From Flavobacteriales bacterium UBA852 (GTDB taxonomy: Bacteria > Bacteroidota > Bacteroidia > Flavobacteriales_E > Vicingaceae): a DNA stretch of 64,000 nucleotides. This document shows positions 36,201 through 42,894 of the stretch, piece after piece. Below the pieces are notes generated by a model. That model was not told the DNA's origin, ran no database searches, and was given only the letters and a program-made list of their open reading frames with translations. How positions within the stretch are numbered: the first letter of the stretch is position 1; the number at the start of each line of letters is the position of its first letter. The stretch is from positions 62,001-126,000 of the forward strand of contig DBGO01000013.1 in the NCBI GenBank assembly GCA_002295925.1. The letters are read 5' to 3'. The position numbers and the translations under genes were made by a program.

Positions 36201-36874
36201 GGTACACAATTACTCATTTTATTTCCACATACAACATAATCTACATAAGTTGGAATATTACTTCCGGTTGGTGTGACCAAAACGGTATCGCAACCGTACA
36301 CACAACTCAAATAACTATTGTAATCTCCGGTGTTTCCCGGAGCTATAGATGTCCATGTTATAGTGGAATCTTGCAATCCGTTTGAATATATCTCTACCGA
36401 ACATCCTTCATTGATGGTAACATCTGAGCTAAATGCGGGCGCAGTAATAGATGTAATGGTATAAGTATTATTATTTCCTCCGGGTTTACAAAAAACAATA
36501 ACATGGGGTCCGGGACCACTCACACAAACTGCTTCATTGGCATTGTGCATAGTTGTATCACAACCCGTTTGTGATGCATCCATTAATTGCCATTGTAAGT
36601 TGGCGGGTAATGCTCCATCAGTAACGTTAAACGAAATGGCTTCGGCAGCAGAGTCCAAAGTAATAACAAACTTTACACAACTATTGGGCGGATTATTGTA
36701 TCCACAACAAGAGCCATCTCTTATAATACCTGACATAGACCATGAACTATCGGGCGCTCCGGTTAAATCAATATTAAACACCGGAACATTTGCCGTACAC
36801 GGTCCGGGTTGAGCATATACGATTGATAATCCCAGAATTAAAAAAAATAATATTATTTGAAAAAGTCTTCTCAT
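30233..36874 (-). CDS. Giant SprB-repeat surface adhesin with type B T9SS sorting domain
   Basis: 2213 residues. Signal peptide (1-22, ending VYAQ) gives a mature N-terminal Gln. After a unique N-terminal region (about 23-245) come 20 SprB-type repeats of roughly 80 residues (about 250-1855), each with a Cys-x-G opening, a GGTPPY turn and a GTYxVxVTDxxGC ending. A beta-rich segment and a PKD domain (about 2028-2115, FWSFDDGDTS) precede the gliding motility-associated C-terminal domain (about 2115-2213, VPNAFTPDPNG and FNRWGEMVFE), which directs type B secretion. SprB repeats are found in the mobile adhesin of gliding Flavobacterium. It lies 48 bases after a methyltransferase gene and heads the TPR/PD40-porP operon. 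Cell-surface adhesion is the likely role; whether it drives gliding is not shown. Confidence 0.92.
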   Translation of the reverse strand: MRRLFQIILFFLILGLSIVYAQPGPCTANVPVFNIDLTGAPDSSWSMSGIIRDGSCCGYNNPPNSCVKFVITLDSAAEAISFNVTDGALPANLQWQLMDASQTGCDTTMHNANEAVCVSGPGPHVIVFCKPGGNNNTYTITSITAPAFSSDVTINEGCSVEIYSNGLQDSTITWTSIAPGNTGDYNSYLSCVYGCDTVLVTPTGSNIPTYVDYVVCGNKMSNCVPVYICDTIRVNINSTLNVNISPNQPTICFGGSGGTLTANPSGGTPPYNYNWNTGETTQSIFVTTSGTYYVEITDQTNCPPVTDTIVVNVVPNPNEAIAGNDLFLCPNAPDANLSGTVIGANGGTWLGGNGIFSPSRDSLNTTYSPTSIEVLNGGLDLYLVTTGNGICPSDTDTIHINYSNINLTITDTGNITCPGDGNGYATVAASGGVGPYTYLWNTSPFQTTPTASNVNGGTYCAIVTDAAGCNASACVTISEPPPLNIDTQITPISCNGICDGQINAVITGGTPSYSLSWSNGSNSPFISNLCPGNYTLNIIDNAGCKDSVRVTIVDPPVLTAFIENTTNVTCNGACDGTIEVGYTGGTPPVSVNWSPSGNTDTLATGLCPGNHTAYVIDTNGCNVQVSAVITEPAPLSAYISSITHNNCFGDATGSATITPQGGTPPYTYLWNTSPVQMAQTATGLQAGNYICVVTDANGCQVAVPVTINENPQLTASITSFNDVTCNGGSDGTISVSVSGGTPNYTYSWNTSPVQNTPNAYNLPAGTYTLTITDARGCQTTISQTISEPDPITVHWHDIKDQNLKCYGDSTGKVRAHCDDGQAPYLYVWNTGDTSDVIDNLGPGTYTVTVTDANGCVATNSITFNAPSDLTLTTSSTDATCGNSDGSASVIVSGGTPSYNYTWSPNVGNTATVNNIPAGNYTVTVKDANDCQKSASIYINDLIVSIAVDSVKNPTCYGGNDGVAVTVATGGVPPYVYQWNTTPSVIDSTLSGVPAGTYICVATDQNGCNAAVSVTLTNPQPVVLSVSHTDVSCNGGSDGTATANVSGVSSPYTYLWSNGQTTQTATGLSAGTYTVQVTDNLGCDTTSTVVINEPLPLSLTYSTQDVSCNGGNDGSASVVVSGGTPPYSHSWSSGGNNSTASNLSAGTYTVTVTDVNNCSISQNITINEPQLLTIAITDTGMVSCNGANDGFAVATASGGTTPYTYVWNSIPTAVNDSAFSLGPGAYSVMVIDSNNCTATANIIITQPALLYSNAYVVNMPLCNGDANGSVAVSAYGGTTPYSYSWNTSPQQTNYTATGLLAGTYDVVVTDNNGCTDTSSVTLTEPSSLQINISNVNHVNCYGGSDGSATVTGVGGTPPYSYSWFTSPVQNTQTAVNLSRGTYTVAVSDANGCVTNISVSIQEPSDLVPFIISTNDVSCYGGNDGRAYALAAGGTAPYYYQWNTSPPQLNPQADTLYAGTYTVTITDANGCMDTISATINQPPPLTDSIFSQQISCYGGSDGQATIQVSGGTPGYTYSWDDASNQTTATATGLSQGYYTVIVTDANNCSLSDIVYVSEPLPVSSTVTSSNQVSCTNMSDGWAIAHASGGTSPYFYQWSTSPVQTDSMAVNLAPGNYQCYISDANGCQDTVQVSITNPSPLQLSASSTGVSCYGVHDGTATVVASGGTSPYYYSWNDYYNQITPTAIFLPAGTYQVTVTDAMGCQDSISITVIQPQPLVAIADSINVLCHGDTNGVLIGSISGGTAPATYVWNNGLIGDTIYNMPPDFYTVYAFDANGCSAYDNTEIVEPDSLYIDTLYIKPESCWNGVDGEIAVSINGGTQPYNYYWNTTPPLQDTLLTGLLSGNYTIFVTDTNGCSDSLTVFVPRDSVDLTLAQIVLTDTIICPGDSTYISVFNADTTHTFIYTWNILPPGEGPFTVSPLFPTYYVLTVSDICGNTLQDSALVNLYQLPYIDLNLFKDSSCAPAVFTLGDSSFYNTNYQFVWSIDGTPVSTQPMFQTQLYNSGIYPVSVQLTSPEGCINTLTDSALIEVFPLPVAGFEANPWETTILQPTIQFNDQSQDAFQWFWSFDDGDTSLTTNPQHTYGDTGTYSVMLIVANQHGCLDTAYNDVVVKPEFYVEVPNAFTPDPNGSNGGEYNPNQLSNTVFFPHTKYVQDFHMMIFNRWGEMVFETFDINIGWDGYYRGKLLQQDVYVWKIWITFIDGSSIVKVGDVTLLR
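31310..36127 (-). repeat. Array of 20 SprB-type protein repeats inside the adhesin gene
   Basis: Twenty tandem units of about 240 bases, each encoding Cys-Asn/Tyr-Gly near the start and GTYxVxVTD-type ends. The units are similar in protein but visibly divergent in DNA, with unit 1 separated from unit 2 by an insertion of about 100 residues and units 7, 8 and 19 the most degenerate. The divergence suggests old duplications with little recent homogenisation. Confidence 0.85.
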
Positions 36875-36922
36875 AAATAATTTAAGTGCCTTGTTTTATT
36901 ACGTAAGTTTTAATAAAAAGGT

Positions 36923-37786
36923 TTAAATATTTGAAAACCTTACAAACGAACCAAGAGGCAACTTAAAATTGGTTTTTGAAGGAATGATTAACTCGCCAGT
37001 TTCCATATTTTTATATTTACCATACTGAGCTATCATATTATCTAAAATATAAGGTGAAAGATTTAACGAATAGGTGTTTAATACTAAGAAATATTGTTCG
37101 GGGTCAAGAATATTTAAGACTGTTCTTACCAATTCGTCCAGTTGTTTTTCAAGTTTCCAGCTTTCACCCTTTGCTCCATGACCGTATGCCGGCGGGTCAA
37201 GGATGATACCATTGTATTTTACCCCTTTTCTTTCTGCACGCTTGGCAAATTTCATTGCATCTTCTACTATCCACCTAATATCTTTTAACCCGGATAATTC
37301 CATGTTGTTATTTGCCCATGTAACCACTTGCTTTACCGAGTCTATATGTGTTATGTCTGCTCCTCCGGCTTTTGCCGCCAACGAAGCACCACCGGTATAA
37401 GCAAAAAGGTTGAGTACTTTTGGGTTTTCTATTTTTGATGTTTTTTCATAAATAAAATCCCAGTTTAGAGCTTGTTCCGGAAAAACACCGACATGTTTAA
37501 AGGATGTCAGGGCTAATTTGAATGTTAAATTCAATCCGTTATTGTTGTAGTTAAGCGTCCAATTATCCGGTGTGGGTTTAAATTTTTTCCAATATCCCGA
37601 TGAACTGCTTTTACTGATAAATTTTACGTTGGCTTGTTTTTCCCATTCTTTTTCCGGCAATCTTTTGTTCCATAATGCCTGAGGTTCAGGGCGTATGGTT
37701 ATTACCTTGCCAAAGCGTTCCAATTTTTCGCCATTGCCAATATCTAGTAATTCGTAATTATTAAAATTTTTTAAATATAAATTCAT
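36923..37786 (-). CDS. SAM-dependent methyltransferase, RlmI/RlmK-like
   Basis: 287 residues. The class I methyltransferase core begins near 125 with VLNLFAYTGGASLAAKAGG, the SAM-binding motif I, and IILDPPAYGHG near 195-206 is motif IV of the type found in rRNA C5-cytosine or related methyltransferases (RlmI, RlmK). The N-terminal about 110 residues (LWNKRLPEKEW, YWKKFKPTPDNW) may replace the PUA domain seen in RlmI, since no clear PUA motif is present. It probably methylates an RNA base, but the target is unknown. Start ATG at 37786; the gene is divergent from the type A cargo gene and lies 48 bases upstream of the adhesin. Confidence 0.82.
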   Translation of the reverse strand: MNLYLKNFNNYELLDIGNGEKLERFGKVITIRPEPQALWNKRLPEKEWEKQANVKFISKSSSSGYWKKFKPTPDNWTLNYNNNGLNLTFKLALTSFKHVGVFPEQALNWDFIYEKTSKIENPKVLNLFAYTGGASLAAKAGGADITHIDSVKQVVTWANNNMELSGLKDIRWIVEDAMKFAKRAERKGVKYNGIILDPPAYGHGAKGESWKLEKQLDELVRTVLNILDPEQYFLVLNTYSLNLSPYILDNMIAQYGKYKNMETGELIIPSKTNFKLPLGSFVRFSNI

Positions 37787-37845
37787 TGTTTTGCGTGTAA
37801 CTTAATTGCTCAAATTTCGTTTTTATTATTAAAAATTATCGGCTT

Positions 37846-39321
37846 ATGAAGAGATTTATCACATTTTTACTGTTACTTCCATTTTTTACCGCATTTTCGC
37901 AAATCAATATTACACCCGGAAAAATTACTGTTCCAGCGCCGAATTTTTCATTATCATCTAATATAAAAACAAATAAAACGCTTACTTGTACGGACACAAT
38001 TTATTATCCGTACAGTAAAATGACAGGCGCCCCCGAAGCTGATAAAATGTATAGAGGAACGGCTTATATTGATGCTGTTTCGCAAGCATATTATTATAAC
38101 GGAAATGGTATTGTCAGAGGTATTCGAGCTTATTTTTTACTTGATTTGGATGGTGTGCCAAATAATGCAGCACCAGTAAAAGTAACCATTAAAGTTTCTT
38201 CTTTGAACTCGGATAATACACCCGGAGCCGCTTTAGATTCTTCATTTGTTTATGTTCAAGATGTAGGTTATAACCTTCAAAATTTAATGTTTGACAACCC
38301 GATTAGTGTAAGTGACAGTTTTGCTTTAGTCGTAGCTATGGAAGACAGCACTTCAATGACCGACACCGTGTATTATGTTACTAATACCAGTGCCAACAAT
38401 GACGGTTTGCAAGAAAAATTATCGTGTGTGAGAGCACCCGGATTTGGCGGTTGGTATAATGCATTTACCGGATTTGGCGGTTGGGATATGGATGTTTTGT
38501 TAATGCCAATTTTTGAACAGTCTATTTCTGCAAGTTTTATTGCCGACACAACCAATATTTGTCCCGGCGATACGGTTTCTTTTGCCAACGCATCTTTAAT
38601 CAACCGTGACAGAATGTTTAATCGTTACGACAGTTTAAACCTTCCTTTATTTTCATGGGATTTTAAAGATGGAGGAACATCCAACGCAATAGACACATCG
38701 CACACTTTTACCAATTCCGGCAGTTATGCTGTAACACTTAAAGCTTACAACTACGGTTGGACGGTTACTTGCATTGATTCATCAATGGATATAATTACCG
38801 TAAACTCATATCCGGTAGCGGATTTTACTTTTACCAACAACAATGGTTTGGTGAGTTTTACCGATAATTCCACTATTCAATACGGAACTGTAACCTCTTG
38901 GATGTGGAATTTTGGTGATGGTAATATGGATAATGTTCAAAACCCACAACACCAATATGCAACTAACGGAACCTATACCGCTTGTTTGACTGTAGGTGAT
39001 AATTTGGGTTGTTTTTCGGATGATACATGCCAACAAATTCTGATAAATACCGGCATTTCCGACTACATCAATCCAAATGCATTTCATTTATTTCCCATTC
39101 CGGCACAATTGAAGTTACAAGTTGATGTTCCGAAAGAAATTGATGAAGGGTATCTTGAAGTAAGAAACATTGTTGGCGCAATCGTTAAAAAGGTAAAGTT
39201 TTACAAAAATAATTCGGTAGATGTAATTGTCGAAGAACTTGAAAACGGTGTTTATTTTATATCCTTGCAAAATGCCGATAATCAAACGTTGTTTACAAAA
39301 CGGTTTGTTGTAGAACATTAA
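37846..39321 (+). CDS. Secreted PKD-domain protein with type A T9SS sorting signal
   Basis: 491 residues. A signal peptide ends TAFSQ, with Gln predicted first in the mature protein. The N-terminal half (about 40-225) is a beta-rich region with AYIDAVSQAYYY and GIRAYFLLDL and matches no family I can name. Two PKD domains follow (about 255-318, SWDFKDGGTS, and 322-400, WMWNFGDGNMDNVQNPQHQY). The last about 80 residues (NAFHLFPIPAQ, GVYFISLQNADNQTLFTKRFVV) are a type A C-terminal secretion domain, used for T9SS export and surface attachment. Unlike the two adhesins, it has no paired PorP gene next to it. It could be a carbohydrate- or protein-binding surface protein. Confidence 0.85.
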   Translation: MKRFITFLLLLPFFTAFSQINITPGKITVPAPNFSLSSNIKTNKTLTCTDTIYYPYSKMTGAPEADKMYRGTAYIDAVSQAYYYNGNGIVRGIRAYFLLDLDGVPNNAAPVKVTIKVSSLNSDNTPGAALDSSFVYVQDVGYNLQNLMFDNPISVSDSFALVVAMEDSTSMTDTVYYVTNTSANNDGLQEKLSCVRAPGFGGWYNAFTGFGGWDMDVLLMPIFEQSISASFIADTTNICPGDTVSFANASLINRDRMFNRYDSLNLPLFSWDFKDGGTSNAIDTSHTFTNSGSYAVTLKAYNYGWTVTCIDSSMDIITVNSYPVADFTFTNNNGLVSFTDNSTIQYGTVTSWMWNFGDGNMDNVQNPQHQYATNGTYTACLTVGDNLGCFSDDTCQQILINTGISDYINPNAFHLFPIPAQLKLQVDVPKEIDEGYLEVRNIVGAIVKKVKFYKNNSVDVIVEELENGVYFISLQNADNQTLFTKRFVVEH

Positions 39322-39381
39322 TATTTTTCATGATGCTTTTAAAATAATAAGGTATAGAGTTTTGGCGGTTCGGTTTCTACA

Positions 39382-39627
39382 ATGTTATCTTCGCTCAAAA
39401 ATAATTCCCGCAAAAAACGGAAAACTATTTTTGAAAGAGAGGATGGACATGTTAATTCGGGAAGAAATTTAAATCACCTGCTTAACATAAAAGCCACACC
39501 GTAACAATTAGCCGAAATCAAAAGAAAATTGGATGCACAAAACAAAAAAGCACGAAAAAAGAATCTGATAATACTGACAATAGTGGTTATTTTTATTGTT
39601 TTATCATTTGTATATGTAAACAACTAA
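39382..39627 (+). pseudogene. Small tail-anchored-type protein gene with one in-frame TAA
   Basis: An ATG at 39382 opens 81 codons in one frame, ending at TAA 39625-39627, with a single in-frame TAA at 39502-39504 (codon 41). The first half reads MLSSLKNNSRKKRKTIFERE and ends NIKATP; the second continues without frameshift as QLAEIKRKLDAQNKKARKK and a hydrophobic helix of about 20 residues. Changing that TAA to GAA would restore KATPEQLAEIK, a natural-looking sequence. So it looks like one protein, basic and single-membrane-pass, broken by one substitution. Alternatives are a sequencing or assembly error, recoding, or a recent pseudogene. Its stop overlaps the stop of the convergent M28 gene. 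Confidence 0.65.
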
Positions 39628-40676
39628 TTATTTCCTGAAAACTCTTTATCTTTTTTGTAAATAAAAGCCAAAACCGTTTCGCCAACAGCTTGTAGGGTTT
39701 CTTTGTCTATTACCTCCATATTGTCATTATGTGTATGCCAATAAGAGCCAAAAGCACCGGTATTCGGGTCATACTGAATAATATCAATGGTTGGTATTCC
39801 GGCTAACTTATTTACGTAATAATGGTCGTCTGTGCCTACAAACTGTGTTTGTTGGTTGATAAAATGATTTTGATGTCCCAATTGAGTTGCAATACTCCAA
39901 ACCTCATTCATTACTTGTGGTGCATATTGCATTGAAATACTTTCTTTGGTAAACAGCGCATTTTTGGCACCTATCATATCCAACAAAATACCATAATCGG
40001 CAGTATATCCGGGTTTGTGAGGGTTCATAGCCCAATATTGCGAGCCCAAACACCATGAATCGGGTTGATATTGTTGCATACTTTCGGCAGGTTGTCCGTA
40101 ATCTTCAGCATCAAAAAAGATAAAATCCACGCCTATATTTTTAGGGGGATTGATGCTTAATTGACGTGCTATTTCGAGCAACACACCCACGCCGGCAGCA
40201 CCATCATTTGCGCCGTCAATGGGTTTTGTTCTGTCTTTTGTATCTTGGTCGGCAAAAGGCCGGCTATCCCAATGCGACATTAACAAAATACGATGTTTTG
40301 CTTCGGGATTGATGCTTCCAATAATATTTTTTACGTTGAGTGTTTTTCCGTTGAACGCTTTCATGCGCCCTTCTTGAACCATGGTTTCAATGCCAAATGA
40401 TTTAAGTTTTTCGGCTAAAAATTTTGCCGCTTTTTCGTGTGCTTCGGTATTAGGCACACGCGGACCAAATGCTACTTGCTGTTCGGTATATTTATATGCC
40501 GAATCGGCACTGAAAGCCGGTTTGGATACAATAATTTGCTTTTGTGCTTTTACTTGTGTTTGGGTTTTATTGATTTTTGGTTTTTCGGGTTTATTTTCAT
40601 CGCCACAGGCAAATAAAAATGCTGTAATAACAATGAAAATAAAAGAAAAGTTATTGTATCGTCCAAGTAGTTTCAT
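39624..40676 (-). CDS. M28 family lipoprotein, glutaminyl-peptide cyclotransferase-like
   Basis: 350 residues. Lipoprotein signal with LFAC (Cys24). The M28 zinc-binding layout is that of glutaminyl cyclases: SHWDSRPFAD near 135-143, GANDGAAG (Asp158), FFDAED (Glu191), LLDMIGA (Asp233), GTDDHYY (283-284) and YWHTHNDN (His314 or 316). The DDH and LLDxIGA patterns resemble type II glutaminyl cyclases more than aminopeptidases. Such enzymes convert N-terminal Gln of exported proteins to pyroglutamate in Bacteroidota. Many proteins in this window have Gln after the signal peptide, a fitting substrate set. The start ATG overlaps the cysS end by 26 bases, suggesting coupling. An aminopeptidase role cannot be excluded. 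Confidence 0.83.
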   Translation of the reverse strand: MKLLGRYNNFSFIFIVITAFLFACGDENKPEKPKINKTQTQVKAQKQIIVSKPAFSADSAYKYTEQQVAFGPRVPNTEAHEKAAKFLAEKLKSFGIETMVQEGRMKAFNGKTLNVKNIIGSINPEAKHRILLMSHWDSRPFADQDTKDRTKPIDGANDGAAGVGVLLEIARQLSINPPKNIGVDFIFFDAEDYGQPAESMQQYQPDSWCLGSQYWAMNPHKPGYTADYGILLDMIGAKNALFTKESISMQYAPQVMNEVWSIATQLGHQNHFINQQTQFVGTDDHYYVNKLAGIPTIDIIQYDPNTGAFGSYWHTHNDNMEVIDKETLQAVGETVLAFIYKKDKEFSGNN

Positions 40677-42129
40677 CTATGCTGTCTTTTAGTATAATGC
40701 CTAATTCTTTCAATTGGTCGCGAATAGCATCGGAAGTTTCCCAATCTTTATTTTTTCTGGCTTTAAGCCGAATGTCGATAATAATTTTCATTAAACCGTT
40801 TATCAATTCGCTGTTATCTTCCAAAATTTCTTCTTTTAAGCCAAAAACATCAAAAACAATGCTGTGATACAGTGTTTTTAACGTATCCAAATCTTTTTCG
40901 GAAACGGTTGCTTTTTTATCGGCAACAGAGTTGATAAAGCGAATGCCCTCGAACAATTGTGCAATGGCTATAGGTGTGTTAAAGTCATCGTTGAGTGCTT
41001 CGTAAACTTTATCTTTCAGCTCTTGCACATTAAAATTAGATGTTTCGGAAGAAGGTTGAAGTTTGTTTAATGTTACAATTGCCGACATTAATCGATGATA
41101 GCCTTTTTCTGCCGAATTTAATGCATCGTTGCTAAAATCCAAAGTGCTTGAATAATGTGCCTGCAACATAAAAAAGCGAACCGTCATGGGTGAATACCCT
41201 TTATCCAACAAAGGATGATTACCTGTAAAAAGCTCGTGCGGCAAAAACGAATTGCCTAACGATTTGGACATTTTTTGTCCGTTTACAGTAAGCATATTGG
41301 TGTGAATCCAATAATTAACCGGTTCGGTATGGTTGCATGCTCTGCTTTGAGCGATTTCGTTGGTGTGATGAGTAGGAATAAGGTCCATTCCGCCACCGTG
41401 AATATCAAATTTTTCGCCTAAATATTTGGTGCTCATTGCCGAACACTCTAAATGCCAACCTGGAAAACCAACACTCCAAGGCGAGGGCCAACGCATAATA
41501 TGTTCGGGTTTGGCTTTTATCCAAAGAGCAAAATCGAGCGGACCGCGTTTTTCATCCTGACCACCCAACTCGCGTGTATTGGCAATTAAATCTTCTAATT
41601 TTCGACCGTTCAACTCGCCGTAATCATTTTCTTGCGCATATTTTTCTACATCAAAATAAACCGAACCGTTGACAACATAAGCATAACCGTTTTCAATTAT
41701 TTTTTTAATCATTTCTATTTGCTCAATAATATGTCCGGTTGCTGTTGGTTCAATAGATGGCGGCAATACATTGAATTGGTCCATTACCTTATGAAAATCT
41801 ACTGTGTAGCGCTGTACAATTTCCATTGGCTCAAGTTGTTCGAGCTTGGCTTTTTTGGCAATTTTATCTTCTCCAGAATCGGCATCGCTTTCAAGATGAC
41901 CGGCATCGGTGATGTTTCGAACATAGCGAACTTTATATCCTAAGTGTTTGAGGTATCGAAAAATAACATCGAATGAAATAAACGTGCGGCAGTTGCCCAA
42001 ATGCACATCGCTATAAACTGTTGGCCCGCATACATACATACCGACAAAAGGCGGATTAATCGGTTCAAAAACTTCTTTTTTGCGCGATAGTGTATTCTTA
42101 ATTTTCAGTTGCCGACTGTTTTTTTCCAT
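40651..42129 (-). CDS. cysS: Cysteine--tRNA ligase
   Basis: 492 residues, close to the usual bacterial length. Class I signatures: zinc Cys in YVCGPTVY near the N-terminus, the HIGH-equivalent HLGN, the zinc Cys in HLECSAMS with GGGMDL, and KMSKS near the middle. The C-terminal DALR-type anticodon-binding helical domain runs from about 350. It charges tRNA-Cys in the cytosol. It lies 75 bases downstream of tsaB and overlaps the M28 gene downstream by 26 bases, so it is probably in one transcription unit with the OmpA protein, tsaB and M28 genes. The start ATG at 42129 gives a conserved N-terminus. Confidence 0.97.
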   Translation of the reverse strand: MEKNSRQLKIKNTLSRKKEVFEPINPPFVGMYVCGPTVYSDVHLGNCRTFISFDVIFRYLKHLGYKVRYVRNITDAGHLESDADSGEDKIAKKAKLEQLEPMEIVQRYTVDFHKVMDQFNVLPPSIEPTATGHIIEQIEMIKKIIENGYAYVVNGSVYFDVEKYAQENDYGELNGRKLEDLIANTRELGGQDEKRGPLDFALWIKAKPEHIMRWPSPWSVGFPGWHLECSAMSTKYLGEKFDIHGGGMDLIPTHHTNEIAQSRACNHTEPVNYWIHTNMLTVNGQKMSKSLGNSFLPHELFTGNHPLLDKGYSPMTVRFFMLQAHYSSTLDFSNDALNSAEKGYHRLMSAIVTLNKLQPSSETSNFNVQELKDKVYEALNDDFNTPIAIAQLFEGIRFINSVADKKATVSEKDLDTLKTLYHSIVFDVFGLKEEILEDNSELINGLMKIIIDIRLKARKNKDWETSDAIRDQLKELGIILKDSIDETTWTIQ

Positions 42130-42204
42130 TGATTATAGTGATTTGTTTGGTAAAATTAAGGTGTTTTTTTGTAATATCTTTTGTAATTAAAAAATGTGTT
42201 TTAT

Positions 42205-42888
42205 TTAAATCAATTTTTTGGGTGTTGTGGCTTGAAAAGCTTTAATATATTGCGGTTCGAAGTAAGCAAGATTTTCAAAATCTTTATCTTTATACTTTTT
42301 CAGTGCCAATTCAACTACCGGAACTGCATTTGGCAATTCATCGGATAAATCAAAAAATGCGTTTTGATGTGTAATAATTTGCTTGAATTTTTCGGCACCG
42401 TTGCCAAAAAACAGCACTTTTCCTTGGTTTAAATATTCATTATATGAAGTTTCGTCCAATATTTTGGGTTGCACCGGCAAGATGCATTGCAGGTTTTTGT
42501 CGTAAACGGCTGTGTAAACTTCCATTCTTCGGGCGTCTATCATGGGAACAAAAAAATCATACGGTTGATGCTTTACTCCGTAAGCCATGGCTTGCAAGGT
42601 GTCTATTCCAATTAAAGGGATATCCAGCGCATAACACATTCCTTTGGCGGTTGAGGTGCCAATACGCAAGCCGGTATATGAGCCCGGTCCTTTACTGATG
42701 GCTATTGCATCCAAATCTTTATATGAATTTTCTGCCCGGTTCATTAATTCTTCAATAAACGGCGTAAGATTTTCGGCATGCGAATAGCCATTGTTGACAG
42801 ATTTATGTATTATTTCGCCATTGGCTGAATTAACTAATGCCACCGAACAATTTGTAGTGGTTGTTTCTATTGATAAAATGTTGGGCAT
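42205..42888 (-). CDS. tsaB: tRNA threonylcarbamoyladenosine biosynthesis protein TsaB
   Basis: 227 residues with the actin-like ATPase fold of the TsaB/TsaD group: ILSIETTTTNCSVALV at the N-terminus and the hallmark GPGSYTGLRIGTSTAKGM near 65-82. It binds TsaD and TsaE to make t6A37 in tRNAs that read ANN codons. It lacks the metal-ligand histidines of TsaD, as expected for TsaB. It starts 6 bases after the OmpA gene stop and is followed by cysS after 75 bases, so it is likely in the same operon. Start ATG at 42888. Confidence 0.95.
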   Translation of the reverse strand: MPNILSIETTTTNCSVALVNSANGEIIHKSVNNGYSHAENLTPFIEELMNRAENSYKDLDAIAISKGPGSYTGLRIGTSTAKGMCYALDIPLIGIDTLQAMAYGVKHQPYDFFVPMIDARRMEVYTAVYDKNLQCILPVQPKILDETSYNEYLNQGKVLFFGNGAEKFKQIITHQNAFFDLSDELPNAVPVVELALKKYKDKDFENLAYFEPQYIKAFQATTPKKLI

Positions 42889-42894
42889 AGTGGT

